From: an uncultured Bacilli bacterium
GTDB taxonomy: Bacteria; Bacillota_I; Bacilli_A; RF39; UBA660
NCBI GenBank assembly: GCA_934096945.1
Contig: CAKOND010000005.1
Span: 19,628 to 83,627 of the forward strand
DNA length: 64,000 nt
Direction: 5' to 3'
Part shown: positions 25,493 to 35,191 of the stretch, piece after piece
Layout of the letters: each line of letters starts with the position of its first letter
How positions within the stretch are numbered: the first letter of the stretch is position 1
Notes under the pieces: model-generated
The model's input: only the letters and a program-made list of their open reading frames with translations
Database searches by the model: none
What the model was told of the DNA's origin: nothing
Position numbers and translations under genes: made by a program

Positions 25493-28012
25493 TTATTCGT
25501 TTTTTAATTTTGCTAATTTTTCTTCTTCAGATCTTAAAGTAAGTCTTTCCTTTTCTACAAGCTCTTTTGGCGCCTTAGCAACATAGTTTTCATTGCTTAG
25601 AAGTTTTTTTCTTCTTTCGATAGAATTTTCAAGTTCAGTAATTTGTTTATTTAAAAGCATCATATCTTCTTCAGTAACTTCTTTTTCGTAATAAATATCT
25701 AAGTTATAATTTTTATAAATTACACTATATTTAGTACCTTTTATTTCTTTATGTTCATCTAAATCTATACGAAGAAGCTTCATTATTAAACCATAATCTT
25801 CTTTATTATTTATCTTTATGCCAAAATCCTTGCCAATTTTATTTTCAAGTTTTATATTTCTAAATACTTTGATAAATTCGATAATATTTGTAAATTCTTC
25901 ATATTCTTTATCAAATACTTCAGACTTATTATATTTTGGATACCTTGATAAAATTATATTTTCTTCATGCAATGGCAGATTACTATAAAGTTCATCAGTA
26001 ACATAAGGCATAAATGGATGAAGCATTTTAAGTATACAGCTAAGTACGTAACAAAGTACAGATTTAGTTGTTACATCATTTAAACTAAACTTAGCAAATT
26101 CAATATAATTATCACAAAAATCATTCCATACAAAACTATAAATTTCTGTTCCAACGTTATTAAAATCATATTTTTCCATATTCTTAGTTACGCTTTTAAT
26201 GGTATTATTTAAACTTGTTAAAATCCATTTATCTTCCATTTTTAAATTATCAAAATTTAAAGTATCTAAGTCTTCAATATTCATTAGAACAAAACGTGAT
26301 GCATTCCATAGTTTATTGATAAAATTCCAGCTTGCTTTTACCTTTTCTTCATCGTATCTAAGATCAGTTCCTGCAGCAGAAGATGTTGTTAAGAAAAATC
26401 TTAAAGCATCAGCACCATAGGCATCTATAACATCCATTGGATCTACGCCATTACCTAAAGATTTACTCATTTTTCTACCCTCTTTATCACGAATAAGCCC
26501 ATGAATTAAACAATCTTTAAATGGTCTTTTTCCTGTAAAATGAAGTCCCTCAAAAGTCATACGATTAACCCAGAATGGAATAATATCATAGCCAGTGACT
26601 AAAACATTATTTGGATAAAATTTCTTAAAATCTTCAGTTTCATCTGGCCAGCCAAGTGTTGAAAATGGCCATAAAGCACTTGAGAACCATGTATCTAAAA
26701 CATCATTATCTTGAACCCAACCATCACCAACGGGTGCAACTTCACCTACGTAAACTTCATCACCTTTATACCAAGCAGGGATTCTATGTCCCCACCAAAG
26801 CTGACGAGAAATACACCAGTCATAAGTTATTTCCATCCAGTGATTCATAATTTTTTCATATCTAGTTGGTACAAAATTTACTTTAGTATCTTTATTTTTT
26901 TGATTTTCCAATACTCTATCTGCAAGTGGACGCATTTTAACAAACCATTGTTTAGAAAGATATGGTTCAACCATTACTCCACTTCTCTCACTATGTCCAA
27001 CATTATGCATTATTTCTTCTACACTTATTAGTAAATCATTTTCTTTTAGGTATTCTACCAACTTTTCACGAGCAACAAACCTATCAAGTCCAGCAAACTC
27101 TCCAGCATTTTCATTCATTGTTCCATCAGGATTTATACAAACAATTCTCTCTAAGTTATGTCTATTTCCAACTTCAAAGTCATTAGGATCATGAGCTGGA
27201 GTAATCTTAACAATACCAGTACCAAATAGAGGATCAGCATGCTTATCACCTACAATTGGAATAAGTTTTCCAACTACTGGTAAAATGACGTTTTTACCAA
27301 TTAAATCTTTATATCTTTCATCATCTGGATTAACCGCAACTGCTGTATCTCCAAATAATGTTTCAGGTCTAGTTGTGGCAACTTCTAAATACTCATCACT
27401 ATTTTCTAAATAATATTTAATATGATAGAAAGCGCCTTTTACTTCCTTATATATAACTTCTTCATTAGAAAGGGCTGTCATTTGGGCAGGATCCCAATTT
27501 ATAATTCTTTCTCCACGATAAATTAAGCCTTCATCGAAAAGTGTTTTAAATACATGATTAACAGCTCTATTTAAGCCTTCATCAAGAGTAAATCTTTCTT
27601 TTGAATAACATAAAGCAAGTCCTAGTTTTGCCCATTGTTTATGAATATTTTCAGCATATTCATTTTTCCAATCCCATGCATATTTAAGCCATTCTTTACG
27701 AGTTATTCCACGAGGGTTAATTCCCATATCCCTTAATTTAGCATCGATTTTTGCTTGGGTTGCTATACCTGCATGATCCATTCCTGGAACCCATACTGCA
27801 TTAAATCCTTGCATTTTTTTAAAGCGAATAATAATATCTTGAAGTGCTGTATCCCAAGCATGACCTAAGTGTAGTTTACCTGTGACATTAGGTGGGGGAA
27901 TAACTATAGCATAAGGTTTTCCTCCTTCTTTTTCTTCAAAATAACCATTCTTAACCCAGTTTTCATATTTACCATTTTCAACTTCTAAATGATTATACTT
28001 TTTTTCTAACAT
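25493..28012 (-). CDS. valS: Valyl-tRNA synthetase
   Basis: Class I synthetase charging tRNA-Val. Seen: HLGHAWD (HIGH box), the editing domain with TTRPETLFGD, MSKSLGNG (KMSKS box), an anticodon-binding domain, and a C-terminal coiled-coil arm (ELENSIERRKKLL). The open frame extends upstream into the T-box leader, so the ATG at 28012 (MLEKKYNHLEVE) is chosen; AAAGAAGGG precedes it. About 839 residues. Expression is controlled by the T-box at 28022-28205. Confidence 0.96.
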   Translation of the reverse strand: MLEKKYNHLEVENGKYENWVKNGYFEEKEGGKPYAIVIPPPNVTGKLHLGHAWDTALQDIIIRFKKMQGFNAVWVPGMDHAGIATQAKIDAKLRDMGINPRGITRKEWLKYAWDWKNEYAENIHKQWAKLGLALCYSKERFTLDEGLNRAVNHVFKTLFDEGLIYRGERIINWDPAQMTALSNEEVIYKEVKGAFYHIKYYLENSDEYLEVATTRPETLFGDTAVAVNPDDERYKDLIGKNVILPVVGKLIPIVGDKHADPLFGTGIVKITPAHDPNDFEVGNRHNLERIVCINPDGTMNENAGEFAGLDRFVAREKLVEYLKENDLLISVEEIMHNVGHSERSGVMVEPYLSKQWFVKMRPLADRVLENQKNKDTKVNFVPTRYEKIMNHWMEITYDWCISRQLWWGHRIPAWYKGDEVYVGEVAPVGDGWVQDNDVLDTWFSSALWPFSTLGWPDETEDFKKFYPNNVLVTGYDIIPFWVNRMTFEGLHFTGKRPFKDCLIHGLIRDKEGRKMSKSLGNGVDPMDVIDAYGADALRFFLTTSSAAGTDLRYDEEKVKASWNFINKLWNASRFVLMNIEDLDTLNFDNLKMEDKWILTSLNNTIKSVTKNMEKYDFNNVGTEIYSFVWNDFCDNYIEFAKFSLNDVTTKSVLCYVLSCILKMLHPFMPYVTDELYSNLPLHEENIILSRYPKYNKSEVFDKEYEEFTNIIEFIKVFRNIKLENKIGKDFGIKINNKEDYGLIMKLLRIDLDEHKEIKGTKYSVIYKNYNLDIYYEKEVTEEDMMLLNKQITELENSIERRKKLLSNENYVAKAPKELVEKERLTLRSEEEKLAKLKNE

Positions 28013-28021
28013 AAAATACCC

Positions 28022-28205
28022 TTCTTTCCAAAAAAAAGAATGATACCTAAAGGAGTCAACAAGTGACGGTACCATCCTTTTATTTAACTTATTTGATTTT
28101 ATTGCATCTCTGCATTTATTTTTCATTTTGCAACCTTCATATACATTCTTTATTAGCTTCCACCAAATGCTAACTCTCTTTAAAAGTAATATATATTACT
28201 CCTCA
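28022..28205 (-). promoter_or_regulatory. T-box leader of valS
   Basis: The minus-strand leader contains AGAGAGTTAGC and GGTGGAAGC stem I elements. A likely specifier GTA (Val) lies in GAATGTATATGAAGG, and a T-box core in AAGGATGGTACCGTC. It ends in a terminator formed by GGATGGTACC and GGTATCATTC plus eight T. Uncharged tRNA-Val would pair with the core and allow read-through. The specifier choice is tentative. Confidence 0.85.
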
Positions 28206-28242
28206 AAAATCACTAAAATATGACTATATTTTAACAAATTAT

Positions 28243-29157
28243 TTAGCTAAGTTCAAGTGTTTCCGTAATATTTCCATCAATTATAATATTAATACCTTTT
28301 TCTTCAAGTGAAAAATATAAGTCTTTATAATCTGGAAGAGTTACAAATTTAACTATTGATCCCTTAGCATCTTTATATATAAATAGTTGCTTATCATTTA
28401 TAATAAATAAATAATTTCCTACCCCATAGACATTAGTTTTAGGAATAGCACTTAAGTATTCAATACCATTATAATCAAATATATGGTAAGTATTATTATC
28501 ATAAGTTATGTAATAATTATCATTAAAATCAACTATTTCATTAGCTATGGCATTAATTAAAGGTGTACCATCATCTTTTAAAATAAACCATAAGTTATTT
28601 TGCTTAACTATAAATTTAGATGTATCAAGCTTTTGACCTATAAAATGAGATGGGATAGCTATATAATCATAAGTACTTTGGATGGCGGTTTTACCTATTT
28701 CAAAAAAGGTTATTCCCCATCCACTTTTTTTATGGTTTATAATAAAATTACTAACAGCATCAACGTTATAATTCTTTATTTCTTCATATTCATCAACTAT
28801 GCTCTTACCCACAATATTATATAAGATGTAGCTATTATCCTTTTTAAAGATACTAAAGAATTCATTTATGGGGGCATCTAAAATTTTATTTCCATTTTTG
28901 TATGAATTAGTATGATATTGGTTATCATCTATTACAGTATCTGCTATAGCACAATTGTTACATTCATAAGTACTAATAAGTTTTTCACCCACAAAGAAAT
29001 ATACTTTGTTATTTAAAATAAATTCTTTATTTGGATTATTTAGGGATTCATCAATTTTCTTAGGGCCTTTGAAATGTTCTATAGTTCCTAAAATGCCAAG
29101 AGGAAGCATTATTATAAGTAAAATTATAATTGTTATTAATGTATTTTTATCCTTCAT
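28243..29157 (-). CDS. Membrane-anchored WG-repeat-like protein
   Basis: 304 residues. An N-terminal transmembrane helix (about residues 8-26) is followed by an extracytoplasmic beta-rich region with repeated 'YxxIxxYxxG' units (SGWGITFFEIGK, YDYIAIPSH, DDGTPLI, YDNNTYHIFDYNG) as in WG-repeat or KWG proteins. A CNNC pair lies near residue 67. It overlaps the larger upstream relative by 11 nt. Function unknown. Confidence 0.7.
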   Translation of the reverse strand: MKDKNTLITIIILLIIMLPLGILGTIEHFKGPKKIDESLNNPNKEFILNNKVYFFVGEKLISTYECNNCAIADTVIDDNQYHTNSYKNGNKILDAPINEFFSIFKKDNSYILYNIVGKSIVDEYEEIKNYNVDAVSNFIINHKKSGWGITFFEIGKTAIQSTYDYIAIPSHFIGQKLDTSKFIVKQNNLWFILKDDGTPLINAIANEIVDFNDNYYITYDNNTYHIFDYNGIEYLSAIPKTNVYGVGNYLFIINDKQLFIYKDAKGSIVKFVTLPDYKDLYFSLEEKGINIIIDGNITETLELS

Positions 29158-31237
29158 TTAAAATACCTACATTTACTTCTGCAGTTTTAGTGCTTCCGTC
29201 TTCGACATATGTTAAATAAACTATATCACCTTTAATTTTATAACTTAAGTTTTTGCTTACATCGCCTTCATCAAGTTTTATTTCAAGTTCAGCTGCAATA
29301 TCTGTTTTATTATTGTAATTATATACTCCGACCATATTATCTTTATTAATTGTTATATAAAACTTATTTTCCATAATTATATTTTCAAATTCATTACTTA
29401 CTATTTTACCAGTTTTATCATATATTAGATATTTATCATTATTTTTAACCTTTACATATCCATCCATGTATTTAACAATTTCATATTTTGTTGTTATATT
29501 TTTGGTAAGTTCTGTTCCTTTGTCATCGTATAAGTGATATGTTTCATTGTCTTCTTTAAATAAATAATAATTATCAAGCATTTTAAAGGCAACATTTGTG
29601 GATACTACATTTCCATTTTCATCTTTTTTTCTAAATGGTACTAAAATATTTACATCACTACTTATAATATTTATTATGCCATACAAATCATTTGTATTTT
29701 TGGCTAAAACATGGGTTCCTGCAGTATCAACAAAACTAATATTTTCAGTAATGTCATGGAAAGCAGCATCAACAGATTTATAAGTTGCTAGTTTCTTCTT
29801 AGATTTTAGATCCCAAAGAATTATATTGTCATTTGTATTCGGAGCTTTAGTATCACTTATAAATACATATCTTTTGTTAAATATAGGTAAGTAACCATTA
29901 TCTACTTTTTCTCCACTTCTTAAAATATTACTTTCTTTAGCTATAAAACAGTTTCCTAAAGCCTCATCACCTTCAGATATAGAATTTGCATAACTACATA
30001 CGTAACTACCTAAAAGATCTGTTTTTTCACTATCACTATATATATATAGTTTACCTTCAAAATAATTAATATACTCTAGTTTTTTATTAAACTTACCTTC
30101 ATTTAAATTAATTCTTGCTGAATCTTCACCATATTCTATGCGCATTGAATCGTTAGTAATTGTGGCAGTAAATGCTTCTTCTTTACCTATTTGCCTTAAA
30201 TTATCATTAAATATTAATTTGGTATTGTAACTATTACTATTTATTCTAATTCCATCCATATTCATTGGACTACCTTCTTTATCATAAACATAAAGTTTTT
30301 TACCATCAGCCACTATTGCATAATTACTTACAAATCTTACATAATCATAAGAACTATCCACTATTACTTTTCCATCATAACCATATACATAGTAATTGCT
30401 TCCAACCTTGACACTTAGCATATTACTATCAAAGGCTTTGATCGCACCGGGAACACTTTTAGATTGTTCCTTTCCATCAAAATCTATTAAAGAATAATTA
30501 CTATTTTTAGAGACTACTAATTTATCAGTATCTTCAATATATCCCATGTAATCGTATGAATTTTTGATTCTTTCTTTTACTTCTTTATCTGTTATTTCAA
30601 TTAAACCATATTTATTATCTTTTTTAAATATTATATTATTATCTTTTACTTCTTTAACTAGGTTATAGGTATCTAATACTTTTTCTTTGTTTATATCATA
30701 AAGTATTACATCACCATTTTCTTTTTTCATGTTATCATATATAAAGACATAATTATCAAGTATTATATCAGTTCTATTATTTATAGGTAAACCATTTTCA
30801 TATACTCTTTTAAATGAATCAAAATCATCTTCATTACTAAAATTTGCTACATAACATAAATTTTCGCTTTTATTTTCACAAGTGTAACCACCTAGTTCTT
30901 TCTTGTCTTTATCTATAAATATTAGTTTACCATCTACATATTTATAATTGTCTTTTTCTAAGACTACAACTGGGTCTTTTGGCTTATCTTGATTATTATC
31001 TTTATTAAATACTAAAAAGTATAATAAAACACCTGCGATAATTAATATTACTAGTACTATACTAATTATTATAATTATTTTCTTCTTATCCATTTTACTT
31101 GGCTTTTTTTCTTTTTTGCCTTTAGGCACACTTACTTGCTCCATATCATATTGAGTATTACTTATTTCTTCATTTTCATCAATCTCAATTATTTCATTAG
31201 CATTATTATTAATTTCTTCTAAAATTTCTTCTTCCAT
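29147..31237 (-). CDS. Large membrane-anchored WG-repeat-like protein
   Basis: 696 residues. An acidic cytoplasmic N-terminus (residues 1-50) leads to one transmembrane helix (about 52-76, KIIIIISIVLVILIIAGVLL). The long outside region is built of recurring beta units such as YDYMGYIEDTDKL, NSNYSLIDFDGKE, NYYVYGYDGKVI and DDKGTELT, typical of WG-repeat propeller-like domains. Paired cysteines (CENKSENLC, CSYANS..GNC) suggest disulphides. It is an operon mate of the 28243-29157 protein. Role unknown. Confidence 0.7.
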   Translation of the reverse strand: MEEEILEEINNNANEIIEIDENEEISNTQYDMEQVSVPKGKKEKKPSKMDKKKIIIIISIVLVILIIAGVLLYFLVFNKDNNQDKPKDPVVVLEKDNYKYVDGKLIFIDKDKKELGGYTCENKSENLCYVANFSNEDDFDSFKRVYENGLPINNRTDIILDNYVFIYDNMKKENGDVILYDINKEKVLDTYNLVKEVKDNNIIFKKDNKYGLIEITDKEVKERIKNSYDYMGYIEDTDKLVVSKNSNYSLIDFDGKEQSKSVPGAIKAFDSNMLSVKVGSNYYVYGYDGKVIVDSSYDYVRFVSNYAIVADGKKLYVYDKEGSPMNMDGIRINSNSYNTKLIFNDNLRQIGKEEAFTATITNDSMRIEYGEDSARINLNEGKFNKKLEYINYFEGKLYIYSDSEKTDLLGSYVCSYANSISEGDEALGNCFIAKESNILRSGEKVDNGYLPIFNKRYVFISDTKAPNTNDNIILWDLKSKKKLATYKSVDAAFHDITENISFVDTAGTHVLAKNTNDLYGIINIISSDVNILVPFRKKDENGNVVSTNVAFKMLDNYYLFKEDNETYHLYDDKGTELTKNITTKYEIVKYMDGYVKVKNNDKYLIYDKTGKIVSNEFENIIMENKFYITINKDNMVGVYNYNNKTDIAAELEIKLDEGDVSKNLSYKIKGDIVYLTYVEDGSTKTAEVNVGILNEG

Positions 31238-31290
31238 AAATATTTATCTCCTTTATAAATTTTATTTTAATAATTTTTTACTATGTCAGT

Positions 31291-33078
31291 CTAATTTATT
31301 ATGATTGGGTCTTCAGCTGTACCTTGGCCTGATTTATATGCCGTTGAAGATGAGAGACTGAAGGACGGGCGCACTCCATAGATGCCGTCCACACCGTCGT
31401 AGTTCACGAAACCATCGTAGTACACACCGAACGCATGGTACGAACCGCCCGCAGCACGGGAAATAGTCCATTCCAAGACTCCTCCATATAACCAATTTTC
31501 TCCCTTCGAAAATCTATAATCCTTTGTTGCATCAGTATTATTAAATCCAACCAATGTCCACGCTCTTGGTCCTGCCGCATAATAATAATCACTTACATAC
31601 ATCAATCCTATTTTTGCTCTATATTCTGCTTTTCCATCTGTTGTATTTGTTGTTACTGCATTTGTTATTTCATTTTGATATGCTACTGATGGTGTTTTTG
31701 AAGCTATATTTTCAAATGTATTTCCTCCAACTTTCCAGGTTGTTGTTGCTATTTTTTTTGCCCATTCTGTTCCAATGTTATTTAAAAAATTTGTATTTAA
31801 ATTTACTTTATTTAAATTACTTTCACTCCATGTATTTTTTGCTGCAATATTCCAGAAATATAATGAATTACTTGCTGGACTTTCTCCTTGTTCTCCACTA
31901 AAGTAAGATGAATATTCTTGTGAAAAAACTCCATCTGTTCCTAGTAAACTTGATTTTGCGTAATCCCATTTGATTAGTTTTACATTATTTCCAAATACTC
32001 CAATTATTCTATATAAATTTTCTGTTGGACATGGACTTGATGTCGAGCCAAAACATACAAAGTTATTTACATTATCTTTTGTCAAATATCCTTTTTCTAC
32101 TGCTTTATTTAATGTTTCTTTATATGTTTGATACTGTGTTGTATCTCCCTTTATTAAATAATAATGTGCTTGTGATGCATCGCATTCATAACCTACATAT
32201 TGTTTCGTTCCATTACAATAAAAATCTATTAATGCTGTTGTTACTGTATTATTATATCCTATCATCATTGTTGCTCCGGTTGCTTTTCCTGTTTCCGTTA
32301 AGACATAATCTCCGCCTGCATATCTGTAACTATTGTCACCTGCTCCGTTTGTGAGACTACTATCATGATAATAGATATTATTAGCTCCTTGAGTTCCTGT
32401 ATATAGTGATTTTACATGATCAGCTAATAAGTTTATCTTTTCCTTTTGTATCATCACTTTTGCACTCATACTTTTTCCTGCATTACCATTTTGATTAGCA
32501 TCATAGTTTACAAATGTTAATTTTATATTCCACTTTTCTTCTTTACTTGGACTTGCTGTTATTTCTCTATTATTAAATAGTGTTATAAGTCCATTCTTAT
32601 TTGTTATATCATATCCTGATACTAATGCTCCACTTCCATCTGTTACTGATGTATGTGTTAATCCTGATATATCTGTTACTTCTGTTCCTGCACTATTTGT
32701 AACTGTTAATATTAATTCTGGTGTACTTTCATTTATTGAATATGTAAATGAATTATTAGAAATATTTAAATATACATAATAATGTTCCGTCGCAGTATTT
32801 GTCTTATTATTTGCTGTAAGAGTTGCTTTTGCAAAAGTGCTTCCAACTGCATTACCTTTGCCACTTGCAAATGAACTTTGATCAGCATAGATACCTATAT
32901 CATCACCTGTTGTAAAAGTAAATACATCTGTTGTATATGTTGTTACATTTAAGTTTGCTGATGTTGGTTCTCCACCTTGGGCAGTAAAATATGCATATGT
33001 TGCTCCGATTAATAACAACATAAATGTTGTTATTGCTATTACACTTAATATTATTGGTTTATTTTTATTATTTTCCAT
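31291..33078 (-). CDS. SipW-type secreted surface protein with DGR-like variable C-terminus (target 1)
   Basis: 595 residues. The N-terminal signal or anchor LIGATYAYFTAQGG resembles SipW-dependent TasA/camelysin precursors. A conserved domain (to about residue 215) is shared with the 59157-60560 protein (NNKTNTATEHYYVYLNI, TLFNNREITA). The middle part with NLYRIIGVFGNNVKLIKW precedes a C-terminal module ending GVRPSFSLSSS. Residues about 536-578 form the variable segment (see 31346-31473). About 130 residues near 260-340 are absent from the paralogue. Its own promoter is at 33108-33136. It is probably a displayed ligand-binding protein; a C-type-lectin-like fold is inferred, not shown. Confidence 0.85.
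   Translation of the reverse strand: MENNKNKPIILSVIAITTFMLLLIGATYAYFTAQGGEPTSANLNVTTYTTDVFTFTTGDDIGIYADQSSFASGKGNAVGSTFAKATLTANNKTNTATEHYYVYLNISNNSFTYSINESTPELILTVTNSAGTEVTDISGLTHTSVTDGSGALVSGYDITNKNGLITLFNNREITASPSKEEKWNIKLTFVNYDANQNGNAGKSMSAKVMIQKEKINLLADHVKSLYTGTQGANNIYYHDSSLTNGAGDNSYRYAGGDYVLTETGKATGATMMIGYNNTVTTALIDFYCNGTKQYVGYECDASQAHYYLIKGDTTQYQTYKETLNKAVEKGYLTKDNVNNFVCFGSTSSPCPTENLYRIIGVFGNNVKLIKWDYAKSSLLGTDGVFSQEYSSYFSGEQGESPASNSLYFWNIAAKNTWSESNLNKVNLNTNFLNNIGTEWAKKIATTTWKVGGNTFENIASKTPSVAYQNEITNAVTTNTTDGKAEYRAKIGLMYVSDYYYAAGPRAWTLVGFNNTDATKDYRFSKGENWLYGGVLEWTISRAAGGSYHAFGVYYDGFVNYDGVDGIYGVRPSFSLSSSTAYKSGQGTAEDPIIIN
31346..31473 (-). repeat. DGR-type variable repeat VR1
   Basis: 128 bp aligned gap-free with 59212-59339. 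The upstream 18 bp (GAATGGACTATTTCCCGT) are identical and the downstream tract (ATCTTC end) is nearly so. The 26 codons at 31378-31455 differ at 17 codons; in all 17 the third base is the same C or T in both copies. The GC-rich codon use contrasts with the AT-rich gene around it. No template copy is in the window. Confidence 0.85.
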
Positions 33079-33107
33079 GTTATGACTTCCTTTTTTATCC
33101 TAAATTA

Positions 33108-33136
33108 ATGATAACAAATATTTTATTATTTGTAAA
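33108..33136 (-). promoter_or_regulatory. Promoter of DGR target 1
   Basis: Minus strand: TTTACA (33131-33136), 17-nt spacer, TATCAT (33108-33113); AAGGAAG precedes the ATG at 33078. Confidence 0.65.
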
Positions 33137-33144
33137 TAGTATAC

Positions 33145-33181
33145 AGAAAAAAAAAGCTACTACAAAATAATATAGTAACTT
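33145..33181 (-). terminator. Terminator of the 33290-33952 gene
   Basis: Minus-strand stem AAGTTACTA/TAGTAGCTT (one G-U) with a run of nine T, isolating target 1 from the upstream gene. Confidence 0.75.
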
Positions 33182-33289
33182 ATAAATCTAAACTATTTTC
33201 ATTTAACAAAAATTCAGTTTCTATTGAATTTAAAACTAATATATCCTCCATTACGAATTTTTTCCGTTTACGTACTTTTTTCGTAATGA

Positions 33290-33952
33290 TTATTTACTAC
33301 TTTTAAAATTTTGATACCAATCATTTAGTTTATCTTTAGTACTTGAAAATAGTATTGATCCTGAATTTTTCACTAAATTAAAAGTACTTTCACTGAACTT
33401 CGCAAGTTCATCTTTAGCATATATAATTGAATTATAATTTTCTTCCCCTAGTTTTTCTTTAGCAAATTCATTTAAATTATTTGCTCCATTTGCAATAATT
33501 TCACTAGCTTTTTTATAAGCATTACTGGTTTTACTAGATATTTCTTCTTTATATCCTGGGGCTTTATTTTCAAGATGCATATCTATTTTACTAGCAAGTT
33601 CTAAAATTTTTTCTTTACCACTTGTTGTAAGCTTATCAAAAGTAACATTTTTTATGGTACCATTAAAAAACAAAAAATCTACGATTGTTATAAATGTTTC
33701 TTTGGCTTTATCACTAAAATTAGGCAAATTTGCTTCTTTTTCTATACTATCTAAAGTATTATTTAGCTCATTTATTACTAATAAATCATTATCACTATAT
33801 GATGTACTTTCTTCTTTAGGCATTATTCTTTCTGTCTTTTCTTCATTACTTTTAAATATTACATCTTTTTTAGTATAAACAATGCCTATTAAAATACCCA
33901 TGATTAGAAATGTAATACCCACTCCTACAGTTATTAATGTGCTTTTTTTCAT
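33290..33952 (-). CDS. Hypothetical membrane-anchored helical protein
   Basis: 220 residues, not recognised. An N-terminal transmembrane helix (residues 6-26, ITVGVGITFLIMGILIGIVY) precedes a charged, mostly alpha-helical outer region rich in Lys, Glu and Asn with Ala-containing heptads (AYKKASEIIANGANNLNEFA). It lies 12 nt after the alanine racemase homologue on the same strand, so it is probably co-transcribed with it. Confidence 0.7.
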   Translation of the reverse strand: MKKSTLITVGVGITFLIMGILIGIVYTKKDVIFKSNEEKTERIMPKEESTSYSDNDLLVINELNNTLDSIEKEANLPNFSDKAKETFITIVDFLFFNGTIKNVTFDKLTTSGKEKILELASKIDMHLENKAPGYKEEISSKTSNAYKKASEIIANGANNLNEFAKEKLGEENYNSIIYAKDELAKFSESTFNLVKNSGSILFSSTKDKLNDWYQNFKSSK

Positions 33953-33964
33953 ATATTTACCTTT

Positions 33965-35107
33965 CTATAATAAATTGTCATCAGTTTTTTCTTCATTAAT
34001 ATATTTTTTAGTTAAATTTCTATTTAAAATACTCATTAAATAATATCTATTAGTATGTAAATTTGTTAAAAAGTCATAAATATCTCTTTCTTCATTTAAA
34101 ATATATACTCGATCTTTAATAAATACTTTTTCGTCTACTTTTACATATAATTTGTCTATATCATCTGAAAGTATTTCTCTTTTGTACTTGTTTATTCCCA
34201 CGAACTTTATTGATTTTGTTATTCCATCTTTATGCCCGATTGGTACCAAAGCTACATACATATCCTCTTTAGCTACATAACTTCGCCCTATTATTTTACC
34301 TTTAGGTACTTTTTTTATTTCCATTACTTCACTTGTAATATTAAATATTAATTCTAAGTCTATATTAGGAAACTCTAATACGCCATATTCTTTTTCTATT
34401 TTCCTAATCCTTCCTTTTGTAAATATATCATCATTTACATTCTCTTCAATACCTAAGATGGATAAATCAAATCTAATACCATTTACATATTTAATTTTGT
34501 TATGATACATGATTGGTTCATTTAAATGAATAATTAAATCATCATTTGCAAAAGATTTAACTATTTTTAGAAAATTATTAACCTGTTCATAATAATATGC
34601 ATCTTCAATACCAAAAGTAGTTATATCAGAATATAATCCTACTAATTTTAAATGCTTAGTTTCATTTATTTTATTAATAATGTATTCTAAATCACTTTTT
34701 TTATTTATTCCTTGTAAATTAGAGCCATTATCAATTAATACTTCAACATTTAAGTCATCTTTTAATTCTAAATTACATAATATATCAATATATTTTTTGT
34801 TATAAATTGTAATGGTTATATTATTATTTATACAATCATATATTTCATCCATTGTTACATAATAACTTGCTAAAATACCAACATCTTTATTAAGTTTTCT
34901 TACCTTTAGAGCTTCTTTTAAAGATCCTACAAGTAAATAATTTATGCCATATTTAGCGAGTGTATTTACAATACCAAATCCCATGCCATGGGCATTATCT
35001 TTTAAATCTACTATTTTATATTTATAATCATCATAACTTTTAACAATTTTTTTGATATTTTCTTTTAATTTTTTTAAATCTATTTCTAAAATCGTTTCAT
35101 ACTTCAT
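33965..35107 (-). CDS. Divergent alanine racemase homologue
   Basis: 380 residues with the fold-type III PLP-barrel plan. The PLP-lysine motif of Alr (VKADAYGHG) is represented by LKDNAHGMG with the Lys kept. The downstream RFDLSILGI, GRSYVAKED (catalytic Tyr region) and VPIGHKDGI correspond to Alr's RPG, SYG and GYADG motifs. The usual Tyr of AYGHG and the GYADG aromatic are changed. It may be a bona fide alanine racemase that has drifted or a related amino-acid racemase. No D-Ala ligase is nearby. Confidence 0.75.
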   Translation of the reverse strand: MKYETILEIDLKKLKENIKKIVKSYDDYKYKIVDLKDNAHGMGFGIVNTLAKYGINYLLVGSLKEALKVRKLNKDVGILASYYVTMDEIYDCINNNITITIYNKKYIDILCNLELKDDLNVEVLIDNGSNLQGINKKSDLEYIINKINETKHLKLVGLYSDITTFGIEDAYYYEQVNNFLKIVKSFANDDLIIHLNEPIMYHNKIKYVNGIRFDLSILGIEENVNDDIFTKGRIRKIEKEYGVLEFPNIDLELIFNITSEVMEIKKVPKGKIIGRSYVAKEDMYVALVPIGHKDGITKSIKFVGINKYKREILSDDIDKLYVKVDEKVFIKDRVYILNEERDIYDFLTNLHTNRYYLMSILNRNLTKKYINEEKTDDNLL

Positions 35108-35191
35108 ATTTTTTACCTCGTAAAATTATTATAAAGTATAGACTAAAATTTTGCAATATGATAAAATTATTTTACCAAGAGAATAAAATGG

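Noticed and set aside
31404..31592. Alternative minus-strand frame across VR1
   Set aside because: Overlaps the real surface-protein frame; open only because the variable repeat is GC-rich.
33244..33285. Inverted repeat CATTACGAA ... TTCGTAATG
   Set aside because: Long loop, no U-tract, and no gene start placed to use it; could be chance or a weak operator, so not listed as a feature.
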